A stretch of DNA of 64,000 nt from Chitinophaga sp. XS-30 (GTDB lineage Bacteria > Bacteroidota > Bacteroidia > Chitinophagales > Chitinophagaceae), in NCBI RefSeq assembly GCF_008086345.1, contig NZ_CP043006.1:4958032-5022031 (forward strand). Reading direction: 5' to 3'. Both the position numbers and the translations under genes were made by a program. Positions 53,279 through 62,503 of the stretch are shown here, piece after piece. The notes beneath the pieces are model-generated. The model did no database searches, had not been told where the DNA came from, and saw nothing but the letters and a program-made list of their open reading frames with translations. Position 1 is the stretch's first letter. Each line of letters starts with the position of its first letter.

Positions 53279-53579
53279 GATAGTCCTTGATTTAAGGGTG
53301 AACGTGGTTAAGCACTAAATATCCGGAATAATCCGGTAAAAAAAATGCTAAATATTCCCCTGAAATTTTCCCAATTTAGCTAAAATTGTCAACCGCACAT
53401 TTAATAATTTCATTTGTCGATATCAGCACCTCGTACTGACATGGTCCAGTATGATAAATGTATATTATGCCCGGTTTCATCCCGGCAACTATTTATCAAT
53501 ATCCGTTCACAATCGGCGAAGAATTGAAAAGCAGCACCGCCAAATCCATACTAGTTTTAGGTATCATAACATTTATAGC
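53279..53579. promoter_or_regulatory. Intergenic region between divergent galM and arabinofuranosidase genes
   Basis: 301 bp, AT-rich at 53310-53430. CTAAATAT occurs at 53315 and 53348 (33 bp apart). ATTGTCAA at 53385-53392 differs by one base from the AGTGTCAA half-site ahead of araB. CATTTGTCG near 53410 could serve as a -33 for the enzyme gene but no -7 fits. The rest shows nothing recognisable. Confidence 0.3.
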
Positions 53580-55946
53580 ATGAAAACATCTGTTATCCGA
53601 TGCCTGCTGACAGCTGCCTGCATTGGAACGAGCGCCCTGTGCATGGCGCAATCGTATTTGCCGGAATGGAAAGACAGCCGGATGAAGGTAACGCCGAAGG
53701 CGGATATCCGGGCTTATGCCTTTAACCTCCGGGATGTTCGTTTGCTGGAAAGCCCTTTTTATACCGCCATGCAGGCGGAAGCAAAATACCTGTTGCAGAT
53801 TGAACCGGACCGCCTGCTGTCCGATTTCCGTACGCATGCGGGGCTGGCCGCCAAAGCGGAGAAATACGGCGGCTGGGAATCTTCCGGGCTGGCGGGGCAC
53901 TCCCTGGGCCATTACCTATCCGCCTGCGCGCTGCAATACGCCGCTACGGGAGATGAAGCTTTCCTGAACAGGGTCACTTATATTGTGGATGAGCTGGAGC
54001 TTTGCCAGCAGCATCGCAAAACAGGGTACGTTGGCGCCATACCAAATGAAGACAGTATGTGGATGGAAGTGAAGGCGGGGAATATCCGCACCCGGGGTTT
54101 CGACCTGAACGGCGCCTGGGCGCCATGGTACACGGTGCACAAGATCATGGCCGGCCTGCTGGATGCCTGGCTGTACTGTCACAATCCCAAAGCGCTGGTG
54201 GTCAATGAAGGCATCGCCAACTGGGCGCAGGATATCATTAAAGACCTGGATGACGATCAGCTGCAGCGTATGCTGTTCTGCGAATACGGCGGCATGAGCG
54301 ATGCGCTCGTCAACACTTACGCCATCACGGGCAATAAAAAATACCTGGACCTGTCCTACAAATTCTACGACAAGCGCATCCTCGATTCACTGGCGGCGCA
54401 GATCGATATATTGCCGGGGAAGCATTCCAATACCCAGATACCCAAAGTGATCGGCGGCATACGGCGGTATCAGCTGAACCTGGATCAAAAGGATGCGGAC
54501 ATTGCGCATTTCTTCTGGAATACCGTAACCCGGGACCATTCTTATGTGACCGGCGGAAACAGCAATTATGAATACTTCGGCGCCGCCCGCCGGCTGAGCG
54601 AAACGCTGACGGACAATACGACGGAAACCTGCAACACCTATAACATGCTGAAGCTGACCCGGCATCTCTTCGCCCTGCAGCCTGAAGCGCAGTATATGGA
54701 TTATTATGAAAGGGCGCTGTACAATCACATCCTGGCATCCCAGCACCATGAAACCGGTATGGTCTGCTATTTTGTGCCGCTGCGGATGGGCGGAACAAAG
54801 CACTACAGCAATCCCTGGCATTCCTTTACCTGCTGCGTGGGCACCGGCATGGAAAATCACGTAAAATACGGCGAGAGCATCTATTCCCGCGGGAAAGACG
54901 GCAGCCTTTACGTCAATCTCTTTATTCCTTCCGTGCTGGACTGGAAAGAAAAAGGGGTGCAGATCAGGCAGGAAAGCACCCTGCCGGACACGGAAGACAT
55001 CCGGATCATGGTTTCCGCCGGGAAGCCCGCCGCCTTCCCCATCCGCATCCGGCAGCCCCGCTGGGCAAAAACCGGTGTAAAACTGACCGTCAACGGGCAA
55101 CAGCAGACCGTTACGCCCGATGCACAAGGTTATCTTGTAATAGACCGCACCTGGGAGCAGGACGATGAAATACGGTTAACCCTGCCCGTTAGCCTCTACA
55201 CGGAAGCCATGCCGGACAATCCATCCCGGCAGGCGGTATTCTACGGGCCGGTATTGCTGGCCGGTGTGCTGGGAGAAAAAGAGCCGGACCCTGTTAGCGG
55301 GGTACCGGTGTTCGTGACCGGCCAGCCGGATGTTTCCGCCTGGATCAAAAGTACCGGAGGGCCGGCCCTGGAATTCACCTCCGCTGCCGTTGGCCGGCCA
55401 TCGGATGTGAAGCTGGTGCCCTTCCATGATACCAAGAACCAGTACTACAGCGTTTACTGGGACGTGTTTACACCGGCCGCCTGGACGGAACAGCAACAGG
55501 TGTATGAAGCCCGGAAAAAAGCGGAAAAGGAACTGGAAGCCCGTACCGTGGATATCCTGCGGACAGGGGAAATGCAGCCTGAACGGGACCATGCATTCAC
55601 CGGGGAAAAAACTTCCACGGCGGAGGACCACGGGCGGAAATGGCGGATAGCCAGGCCCGGCGGGTACTTCTCCTTTACCATGAAAGTTGCGCCTGACGGC
55701 GGGAATACGCTCATCTGCACCTATTGGGGCATGGACAACCGCGACAGGAACTTTGATATACAGGTAGATGGGCAAACTATCGCTACGGAAGATCTGAATA
55801 AGTATAAAGCCAGCAAGTTTTACGATATTAGCTATAAAATTCCGGAAAAGCTGACCAAAGGCAGGTCCGCTGTTGTGATAAAATTCGTTCCAAAATCACA
55901 GCAAAGCGCGGGACCTTTATACGGCAGCCGGATAGTCCGAGAGTAA
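53580..55946 (+). CDS. GH127/GH146-type beta-L-arabinofuranosidase
   Basis: 788 residues from the ATG at 53580; the frame is open further up but this start gives a signal peptide (TSALCMAQ). The PF07944 barrel shows RTHAGLAAKAEKYGGWESSG, LAGHSLGHYLSACALQYAAT and KYGESIYSRG. Metal/catalytic residues: E349 and C351 in TTETCNTYNM, C418 and C419 in SFTCCVGTG. The first cysteine of the C-x-C-C set seen in the other enzyme is Phe here, which sets this subtype apart. The C-terminal domain (~660-788) is a beta-sandwich with HDTKNQYYSVYWDVFTP. It acts on beta-linked arabinose chains and precedes the arabinose catabolic genes. Confidence 0.88.
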   Translation: MKTSVIRCLLTAACIGTSALCMAQSYLPEWKDSRMKVTPKADIRAYAFNLRDVRLLESPFYTAMQAEAKYLLQIEPDRLLSDFRTHAGLAAKAEKYGGWESSGLAGHSLGHYLSACALQYAATGDEAFLNRVTYIVDELELCQQHRKTGYVGAIPNEDSMWMEVKAGNIRTRGFDLNGAWAPWYTVHKIMAGLLDAWLYCHNPKALVVNEGIANWAQDIIKDLDDDQLQRMLFCEYGGMSDALVNTYAITGNKKYLDLSYKFYDKRILDSLAAQIDILPGKHSNTQIPKVIGGIRRYQLNLDQKDADIAHFFWNTVTRDHSYVTGGNSNYEYFGAARRLSETLTDNTTETCNTYNMLKLTRHLFALQPEAQYMDYYERALYNHILASQHHETGMVCYFVPLRMGGTKHYSNPWHSFTCCVGTGMENHVKYGESIYSRGKDGSLYVNLFIPSVLDWKEKGVQIRQESTLPDTEDIRIMVSAGKPAAFPIRIRQPRWAKTGVKLTVNGQQQTVTPDAQGYLVIDRTWEQDDEIRLTLPVSLYTEAMPDNPSRQAVFYGPVLLAGVLGEKEPDPVSGVPVFVTGQPDVSAWIKSTGGPALEFTSAAVGRPSDVKLVPFHDTKNQYYSVYWDVFTPAAWTEQQQVYEARKKAEKELEARTVDILRTGEMQPERDHAFTGEKTSTAEDHGRKWRIARPGGYFSFTMKVAPDGGNTLICTYWGMDNRDRNFDIQVDGQTIATEDLNKYKASKFYDISYKIPEKLTKGRSAVVIKFVPKSQQSAGPLYGSRIVRE

Positions 55947-55977
55947 ACAATATTCACCACGAGAAAACTGAAGAAAA

Positions 55978-56688
55978 GTGAAAATAGCGCAATACGCTGG
56001 AAAGAACAAAATGCTGCTGGCAGTAGACTGTATCATTTTCGGGTTCGATGGCACCGACCTTAAACTGCTGCTGATCAAGAGAGGATTCGAACCGGAAAAA
56101 GGCCGCTGGAGCCTCATGGGCGGGTTCGTACAGCCAAAGGAAACACTGGAACAGGCCGCAGCGCGCGTACTCAAAGAGCTGACCGGTCTGGAAGATGTGT
56201 ACATGGAACAACTGCACGCCTTCAGTGAAGTAGAGCGGGACCCCATCGAACGTACGGTGTCCGTTACCTATACCAGCCTTATCGACATCAATAAATACAA
56301 AAAACAGCTGGATAACGATTTCCATTCCGAATGGTTCCCGCTGAAAAAAATACCCTCCCTCATCTTCGATCACCGCGACATGGTGGAACTGGCCAAGGAA
56401 AAACTCCGTTACAAAGCCGCCTTCCACCCCATCGTATTTGAAATGCTGCCGGAAAAATTCACCCTGCCGCAACTGCAAAGCCTGTACGAAGGTATTTACG
56501 GCTCACTGATGGACAAACGCAATTTCTCCCGTAAAGTATTGTCAACCGGACTATTGGTCAAGCAAAAGGACAAAGAACGGCTGAGCTCCAAACGCGGGGC
56601 CTTTTACTATAAACTGGACAAACGGAAGTACCAGACGAAATTCAACGCTTTCCTGAATTTTATTCCCAATCCAAATAACCTGAACTGA
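55978..56688 (+). CDS. araR: Nudix-fold transcriptional regulator of arabinose use (AraR type)
   Basis: 236 residues from a GTG at 55978. The N-terminal Nudix fold (~10-140) shows WSLMGGFVQPKETLEQAAAR, but the catalytic RExxEE is replaced by RVLKEL, so hydrolysis is unlikely. The C-terminal winged helix (~155-225) has LPQLQSLYEGIYGSLMDKRN and KVLSTGLLVKQ. This is the layout of Bacteroides AraR, a Nudix-family L-arabinose repressor, and the gene is 81 bp upstream of araB in the arabinose cluster. NrtR, a relative, controls NAD genes; the context argues against that. Confidence 0.85.
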   Translation: MKIAQYAGKNKMLLAVDCIIFGFDGTDLKLLLIKRGFEPEKGRWSLMGGFVQPKETLEQAAARVLKELTGLEDVYMEQLHAFSEVERDPIERTVSVTYTSLIDINKYKKQLDNDFHSEWFPLKKIPSLIFDHRDMVELAKEKLRYKAAFHPIVFEMLPEKFTLPQLQSLYEGIYGSLMDKRNFSRKVLSTGLLVKQKDKERLSSKRGAFYYKLDKRKYQTKFNAFLNFIPNPNNLN

Positions 56689-56729
56689 TATTTTTTTTCC
56701 GGGGAAAAAGAAATCATGAATTTTTTTGC

Positions 56730-56757
56730 TACCTTAGTTAAGTGTTAAATTGACACT
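56730..56757 (+). promoter_or_regulatory. araB promoter and candidate AraR operator
   Basis: TACCTTAG (56730-56737) resembles TAnnTTTG. Three bases later a dyad AGTGTTAA-A-TTGACACT (56741-56757; half-site AGTGTYAA) spans the expected start of transcription, 13 bp before the ATG. Position over the start site fits repression by AraR in the absence of arabinose. Confidence 0.55.
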
Positions 56758-56769
56758 CATAAATTCCAC

Positions 56770-58410
56770 ATGAAAGACAACTACGTTATCGGGGTGGATT
56801 ACGGCACCGATTCAGTCCGTTCCATCATTGCTGATGCCCGTACCGGCGAGGAGGTGGCAGCGGCGGTTTATTATTACCCCCGCTGGAGAGACGGCCTGTA
56901 TTGCAACGCAGCGCAAAGCCGGTTCCGCCAGCATCCGCTGGACTATATGGAAGGCCTGGAAAACACCATCCGCAGCTGCCTTGAAAAAGCAGGCAAAACA
57001 GTGGCCGCCAATATCCGCGCCATTTCAGTGGACACTACCGGTTCCACGCCGGTAGCGGTGGATGAAACAGGCACTCCCCTCGCATTGCTTCCCGGCTTTG
57101 AACAGAATCCCAACGCGATGTTCGTATTGTGGAAAGACCATACGGCTGTTAAAGAAGCGGCGGAGATCAATGCGCATGCGGAGAAATTCGATATCAACTA
57201 TCTGCAGTTCGTCGGCGGCATATATTCTTCTGAATGGTTCTGGGCAAAACTGCTGCATGTGTTAAGGGCGGATGAGCAGGTGCGCGGCAAATGCCATTCC
57301 TGGGTAGAGCATTGCGACTGGATACCTTTTCTGCTCACCGGCGGGCGGCATGTGAAAGATATGAAACGCGGCGTTTGCGGCGCGGGGCATAAAGCCCTCT
57401 GGGCAACGGAATTCAACGGGCTGCCCCCGGATGCGTTCTTCACTTCGCTGGACCCGCTGCTGCATTGTTATACTTCCCGCCTGTTCACCCAAACCTATCC
57501 GGCGGACCAGGCGGCCGGCCATCTCTGCCCCGAATGGGCGGAGCGCCTTGGCCTTTCCACCGGCGTGGTGATCGGCACCGGGGCTTTTGATGCGCATATG
57601 GGCGCCGTGGGCGGTCAGATAGAACCTTATCATCTCAGCAAGGTGATGGGCACTTCCACCTGCGATATGCTGGTAGCGCCGCTGGAAGAAGTAAAGGGCA
57701 AACTGGTGAAAGGCATCTGCGGACAGGTACCCGGCTCCGTAATTCCCGGCATGATGGGCATGGAAGCGGGGCAAAGCGCCTTCGGGGATGCTTATGCCTG
57801 GTTCCGCGATCTGCTGAGCTGGCCTTTAATGCACTTTTCCCAGGGTAAAGAACTGATAGACCGCCTGATACCGGAACTGACACAAAAGGCCACAGCCGCC
57901 CCGCCGCAGGAAAACGACATCCTCTCGCTGGACTGGTTCAACGGCCGCCGCACACCGGATGCCAATCAACTGCTGAAAAGCGCCATCACCGGGCTGGACC
58001 TCGCCAGCGATGCGCCTAAAGTTTTCCGCTCCATACTGGAATCCACCTGCTTCGGCGCCAAAGCCATTGTTGACCGGTTCAACCAGGAAGGCATCCCCGT
58101 CCGCGGACTGATAGGCATGGGCGGCGTAGCCCGTAAATCACCGGCTATCATGCAAATGATGGCGGATGTGATGAACATGCCCATCCGTATCCACAAAACA
58201 GACCAGACCTGTGCCGTGGGCGCTGCCATGTTCGCCGCCACCGCAGCGGGACTTTACACTAAAGTGGAAGATGCCATGGATGCCATGGGCCAGGGATTCG
58301 ACCGCACTTACCATCCCGTTCCCGCTCATGCGGCCATCTACGCAAAACGTTACCGCCGGTACCAGGAACTGGGAGATTTCACCGTACAACAGACCATGTA
58401 TGCACGATAA
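56770..58410 (+). CDS. araB: Ribulokinase
   Basis: 546 residues, a FGGY sugar kinase. N-terminal VIGVDYGTDSVRSIIADART is the first phosphate-binding region; DTTGSTPVAVDETGTPLALL, WWE-like SEWFWAKLLHVL, GTSTCDMLVAPLEE and MGMEAGQSAFGDAYAWF are typical of AraB, and LIGMGGVARKSPAIMQMMA is the second ATP region. It phosphorylates L-ribulose. araD begins 11 bp before its stop. Confidence 0.95.
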   Translation: MKDNYVIGVDYGTDSVRSIIADARTGEEVAAAVYYYPRWRDGLYCNAAQSRFRQHPLDYMEGLENTIRSCLEKAGKTVAANIRAISVDTTGSTPVAVDETGTPLALLPGFEQNPNAMFVLWKDHTAVKEAAEINAHAEKFDINYLQFVGGIYSSEWFWAKLLHVLRADEQVRGKCHSWVEHCDWIPFLLTGGRHVKDMKRGVCGAGHKALWATEFNGLPPDAFFTSLDPLLHCYTSRLFTQTYPADQAAGHLCPEWAERLGLSTGVVIGTGAFDAHMGAVGGQIEPYHLSKVMGTSTCDMLVAPLEEVKGKLVKGICGQVPGSVIPGMMGMEAGQSAFGDAYAWFRDLLSWPLMHFSQGKELIDRLIPELTQKATAAPPQENDILSLDWFNGRRTPDANQLLKSAITGLDLASDAPKVFRSILESTCFGAKAIVDRFNQEGIPVRGLIGMGGVARKSPAIMQMMADVMNMPIRIHKTDQTCAVGAAMFAATAAGLYTKVEDAMDAMGQGFDRTYHPVPAHAAIYAKRYRRYQELGDFTVQQTMYAR

Positions 58411-59101
58411 ATATCAACATATCAGAGCAGCTGCCTACGAGGCCAATATGCAGTTGCCGGAGCTGGACCTTGTGATCTTCACCTTCGGCAACGTCAGCGC
58501 GGCGGACCATGACATGGGCGTATTCGCCATCAAACCCAGCGGCGTTCCCTATAAGGACCTGTCCGTAAAAGATATGGTCATAGTGGATTTCGATGGCAAA
58601 ACAGTGGACGGCAGCCTGCGCCCTTCTTCGGATACATTAACGCACGCCGTATTGTACAAACACTGGAAAAAAATTAACGGTATCGTACATACGCATTCCA
58701 CCTACGCCACCGCCTGGGCGCAAACGCAAAAGGACATCCCGGTGTATGGCACCACGCATGCAGACCATACCACGGCGGACATTCCCTGTGCAGCGCCCAT
58801 GAGCGACGAAATGATCGCAGGCAACTACGAATACCAGACGGGTTTCCAGATCATGAACGCACTGAAAGAGAGAGGACTGGATTATGAAGAAGTGGAAATG
58901 ATACTGGTGGGCAATCACGCTCCCTTCACCTGGGGCGCTACTCCCGCCAAGGCCGTGTACAACAGCGCGGTGCTGGAAAACATTGCCCGGATGGCCTACA
59001 TCACGCAACAGATACGCTTTGATGCGCCGAGGCTGAAAGAAGCCCTCATCAAAAAGCACTTCGAACGCAAGCACGGTCCCGATGCCTATTACGGGCAATA
59101 G
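58400..59101 (+). CDS. araD: L-ribulose-5-phosphate 4-epimerase
   Basis: 233 residues from the ATG at 58400, inside the end of araB in another frame. The class II aldolase fold shows FTFGNVSAADHDMGVFAIKP, PSSDTLTH and the zinc ligands H97 and H99 in GIVHTHSTYATAW; the third metal histidine is in NHAPFTWG. It converts L-ribulose 5-phosphate to D-xylulose 5-phosphate for the pentose phosphate pathway. Confidence 0.95.
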   Translation: MHDKYQHIRAAAYEANMQLPELDLVIFTFGNVSAADHDMGVFAIKPSGVPYKDLSVKDMVIVDFDGKTVDGSLRPSSDTLTHAVLYKHWKKINGIVHTHSTYATAWAQTQKDIPVYGTTHADHTTADIPCAAPMSDEMIAGNYEYQTGFQIMNALKERGLDYEEVEMILVGNHAPFTWGATPAKAVYNSAVLENIARMAYITQQIRFDAPRLKEALIKKHFERKHGPDAYYGQ

Positions 59102-59136
59102 CGATTTACATTTTACTCACGTACATATTCAACAAG

Positions 59137-60633
59137 ATGGAACTTAAAAAACTGGAAGTATGGTTTGTGACGGGCAGCCAGCATTTATACGGGGAAGAAA
59201 CGCTCCGGCAGGTAGCCGAACACAGCCGTCAGATAGCAGCCGCACTTGATAACGCACCACAGATACCCGTTACCGTAGTCTGGAAACCGGTGGTAAAATC
59301 CCCGGAAGAGATATATCAGCTGATCATGGAAGCGAATGCGGCCAGGCAGGTGATAGGCATCATCGCCTGGATGCATACCTTCTCCCCCGCCAAAATGTGG
59401 ATCGGCGGATTGAAGGCCATGCAAAAACCGTTGTTGCACCTGCATACCCAGTTCAACCGCGATATTCCCTGGAGCAGCATAGACATGGATTTCATGAACC
59501 TCAACCAGAGTGCGCATGGCGACAGGGAATTCGGTTTCATGGTCAGCCGCCTCCGCCTGAACCGGAAAGTGGTGGCCGGCCACTGGGAAGATCCCGAACT
59601 GATCGACAGCATCAATACCTGGACCCGCGCGGCGGCCGGCTGGCACGACTGGCAGGGGGCGCGTTTCGTCAGGTTTGGCGATAACATGCGGTATGTTGCC
59701 GTAACGGACGGGGATAAAGTGGAAGCGGAATACAAATTCGGCTATTCCGTGAATACCTATGGTATCGGGGACCTCACCCATGTGATCGGCCAGATCGGTG
59801 ACAAGGAAATTGATGTTTTGGTAAAAGAGTATGACGACCAGTATGCGCTGGCCGATTCCCTGCGAAAGGGCAATGCACAGCATGCCGCACTGCGCGAAGC
59901 CGCCAGAATAGAACTTGGCCTGAAAGCTTTCCTGGAAGACGGGGGCTTCAAAGGGTTTACGGATACGTTTGAAGACCTGCACGGCATGCAGCAACTGCCG
60001 GGCATTGCCGCACAACGCCTGATGGCGGCGGGATACGGCTTTGCCGGGGAAGGCGACTGGAAAACCGCCGCGCTCGTACGCGCCATGAAAATAATGGGCA
60101 GCGGTCTTCCCGGCGGCAACTCCTTTATGGAAGACTACACCTACCATTTCGATCCCAATAACCCGATGGTGCTGGGTTCCCACATGCTGGAGATCTGTTC
60201 TTCCATCGCGGAAGGCAAGCCTTCCTGTGAAATACATCCGCTCGGCATCGGCGGCAAATCAGACCCCGTGCGGCTGGTATTCAATGCCGGCCAGGGCCCG
60301 GCCATCAATGCCTCCATCGTGGATATGGGTCAGCGCTTCCGCCTGCTTGTGAACGAAGTGATTGCCGTCAATCCCGTACACAGCCTGCCCAAACTGCCCG
60401 TAGCGCGGGTATTCTGGAAACCTTATCCAAATATGAAAACAGGTTGCGCGGCCTGGATACTGGCCGGCGGCGCGCATCATACCTGCTATAGCCAGAACCT
60501 TACTTCCGCACATATGGAAGATTTCTCGGAAATGGCTAATATTGAATATGTGCTGATCGATAAACATACGGAACTGCGCCAGCTGAAAAATGAATTGCGC
60601 TGGAACGAGTCCTACTACCTTCTCAACAGCTAA
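59137..60633 (+). CDS. araA: L-arabinose isomerase
   Basis: 498 residues, the usual length. WFVTGSQHLYGEETLRQVAE begins the family. Metal/catalytic residues E305 (FAGEGDWKTA), E332 (MEDYTYHF), H349 (GSHMLE) and H448 (GAHHTCYS) match E306, E333, H350 and H450 of the E. coli enzyme. It converts L-arabinose to L-ribulose, the first cytoplasmic step. It is 35 bp after araD and 14 bp before the transporter gene. Confidence 0.96.
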   Translation: MELKKLEVWFVTGSQHLYGEETLRQVAEHSRQIAAALDNAPQIPVTVVWKPVVKSPEEIYQLIMEANAARQVIGIIAWMHTFSPAKMWIGGLKAMQKPLLHLHTQFNRDIPWSSIDMDFMNLNQSAHGDREFGFMVSRLRLNRKVVAGHWEDPELIDSINTWTRAAAGWHDWQGARFVRFGDNMRYVAVTDGDKVEAEYKFGYSVNTYGIGDLTHVIGQIGDKEIDVLVKEYDDQYALADSLRKGNAQHAALREAARIELGLKAFLEDGGFKGFTDTFEDLHGMQQLPGIAAQRLMAAGYGFAGEGDWKTAALVRAMKIMGSGLPGGNSFMEDYTYHFDPNNPMVLGSHMLEICSSIAEGKPSCEIHPLGIGGKSDPVRLVFNAGQGPAINASIVDMGQRFRLLVNEVIAVNPVHSLPKLPVARVFWKPYPNMKTGCAAWILAGGAHHTCYSQNLTSAHMEDFSEMANIEYVLIDKHTELRQLKNELRWNESYYLLNS

Positions 60634-60647
60634 TATCACATCCCGTT

Positions 60648-62330
60648 ATGAAGAACAGTCTCGTATTTTACGACTATCTTGTTTTTGCCATTTACTTCGT
60701 TATCGTCGCATCCTTCGGGTATTACATTTACCGGAAAAAAAGAAAGGCCTCCACGGATACAAAGGATTTCTTCCTGGCGGAAGGATCGCTTACCTGGTGG
60801 GCGATCGGCGCTTCCCTGATCGCATCCAATATCTCTGCGGAGCAATTCATCGGCATGAGCGGGGAAGGATTTTTTGTAGGGATAGCCGTAGCCGCTTATG
60901 AATGGATCGCCGCACTGGCGCTCATCATCATCGCCATATGGTTTATTCCCGTGTACCTGAAGAACAAGATCTACACGATGCCGCAATTCCTGAAAACACG
61001 TTATAATGAAACGGTAGCGCTCATTATGGCGGTCTTCTGGCTTTTCCTGTATGTATTCGTGAACCTGACCTCCATTCTCTACCTTGGCGCCGTAGCCATC
61101 AATGGTCTTGTTGGCGGAGAATCATTGCACATGATCATGCTGCTGCTGGCGCTGTTTGCCCTCATCATTACCCTTGGCGGAATGAAAGTGATCGGGTACA
61201 CGGATGTGATACAGGTAGCCGTGCTGATCATCGGCGGACTGGCCACCACCTACCTGGCACTGACGATGGTATCGGAGAGTTTCGGGCTGGGCAGCAACGC
61301 CCTGGCCGGTTTCAAAGCCATGATGAACGATGCGCCGGAACATTTCAAAATGATATTGCCCAAACCCACCGCCGAATCTTCACAACTAGAAATAGACCGT
61401 TATGTGGTACTGCCGGGTATCGCCATGTACTTCGCGGGGCAGTGGATCGTGAACCTCAACTATTGGGGTTGCAATCAATACATCACCCAGCGCGCACTGG
61501 GCGCTAACCTGCAAACCGCCCGAACCGGCATCCTGTTCGCCGGCTTCCTGAAACTGATGATGCCGGTGATCGTGATGCTGCCGGGCATCGCCGCCTACGT
61601 ATTGTACAAGAACGGCCATCTTCCCGAACTGAGCAGCAAGGACGGTGCATACTCCGCCATCCTCGGATTCCTGCCCAGTGGCCTGAAAGGCTTGTCCATC
61701 GCCGCATTAACGGCGGCTATCGTGGCTTCTCTTGCCGGCAAGGCCAACAGTATTTCCACCATCTTCACACTGGACATCTACAAGAAATATTTCAATACGG
61801 CTGCCGATGAAAAGAAAATGGTATGGGTTGGCAGGGCTACAATATTTGTCGCCATGCTGGTGGCCGTAATATTTACCTGGGAAGACCTGCTGGGGATCGG
61901 CGGCGAAGGCGGCTTTACCTTCATCCAGAAATATACCGGCTTCATCAGTCCGGGTGTTTTTGCGATGTTCATTCTCGGGATGTTCTGGAAGCGCACGACA
62001 GGCACCGCAGCCATCGCCGGGGTGATCACCGGTTTCCTGCTGTCAGTTTTCTTCAACAGCTTCGCGGTACCGATGTTCGGTACGGAAACATTCTTCTATA
62101 CCGCGTATCCTGATGGCAAAGGCGGCTTTGTGATCCCCTTCCTGATCTGCATGGGATTATCATTCCTCTTTACCATGATCGTGATGGTGTTGCTGAGCCT
62201 CGCCGGGCCTAAAGTAAATCCGAAGGCGTTCGAGCTGGACAAATCCATGTTCAAACTCAAACCCTCTACTATCGTCATGATCATCTTTACCCTGATCATA
62301 CTCACGGCCCTGTACGCCAAATTCTGGTAA
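60648..62330 (+). CDS. Sodium/solute symporter (SSS family), probable L-arabinose transporter
   Basis: 560 residues with ~13-14 membrane segments. FFLAEGSLTWWAIGASLIAS with the following NISAEQFIG is the SSS sodium-binding start; GGMKVIGYTDVIQVAVLIIG and the IAALTAAIVASLAGKANSIS segment of helix 8 are further marks, and WKRTTGTAAIAGVITGFLL is near the end. As the last gene of araB-araD-araA it most likely imports L-arabinose with sodium. A strong terminator follows 104 bp later. Confidence 0.92.
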   Translation: MKNSLVFYDYLVFAIYFVIVASFGYYIYRKKRKASTDTKDFFLAEGSLTWWAIGASLIASNISAEQFIGMSGEGFFVGIAVAAYEWIAALALIIIAIWFIPVYLKNKIYTMPQFLKTRYNETVALIMAVFWLFLYVFVNLTSILYLGAVAINGLVGGESLHMIMLLLALFALIITLGGMKVIGYTDVIQVAVLIIGGLATTYLALTMVSESFGLGSNALAGFKAMMNDAPEHFKMILPKPTAESSQLEIDRYVVLPGIAMYFAGQWIVNLNYWGCNQYITQRALGANLQTARTGILFAGFLKLMMPVIVMLPGIAAYVLYKNGHLPELSSKDGAYSAILGFLPSGLKGLSIAALTAAIVASLAGKANSISTIFTLDIYKKYFNTAADEKKMVWVGRATIFVAMLVAVIFTWEDLLGIGGEGGFTFIQKYTGFISPGVFAMFILGMFWKRTTGTAAIAGVITGFLLSVFFNSFAVPMFGTETFFYTAYPDGKGGFVIPFLICMGLSFLFTMIVMVLLSLAGPKVNPKAFELDKSMFKLKPSTIVMIIFTLIILTALYAKFW

Positions 62331-62433
62331 GCAGGGCATGAAGGTGCAGGATGCCCGGCATGCGAACTATCTGTAACTTCAGCTACCGGCCACGTTGTAA
62401 ACAATGCACTGATCACCTTTAACTCATATACAT

Positions 62434-62466
62434 CGGGATGATGCAGCTGCGTCATCCCGTTTTTTT
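62434..62466 (+). terminator. Intrinsic terminator of the ara operon
   Basis: CGGGATGA (62434-62441) pairs with TCATCCCG (62452-62459); the loop itself contains self-complementary GCAGCTGC. Seven T residues follow at once (62460-62466). It lies 104 bp after the symporter stop. Confidence 0.85.
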
Positions 62467-62503
62467 GTTCCGCGAAACCGGATAATGCACAAATCCGTTG
62501 CTC

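Noticed and set aside
55978..56688. Active Nudix hydrolase or NrtR
   Set aside because: The RExxEE catalytic part is lost and the neighbours are all arabinose genes, not NAD genes.
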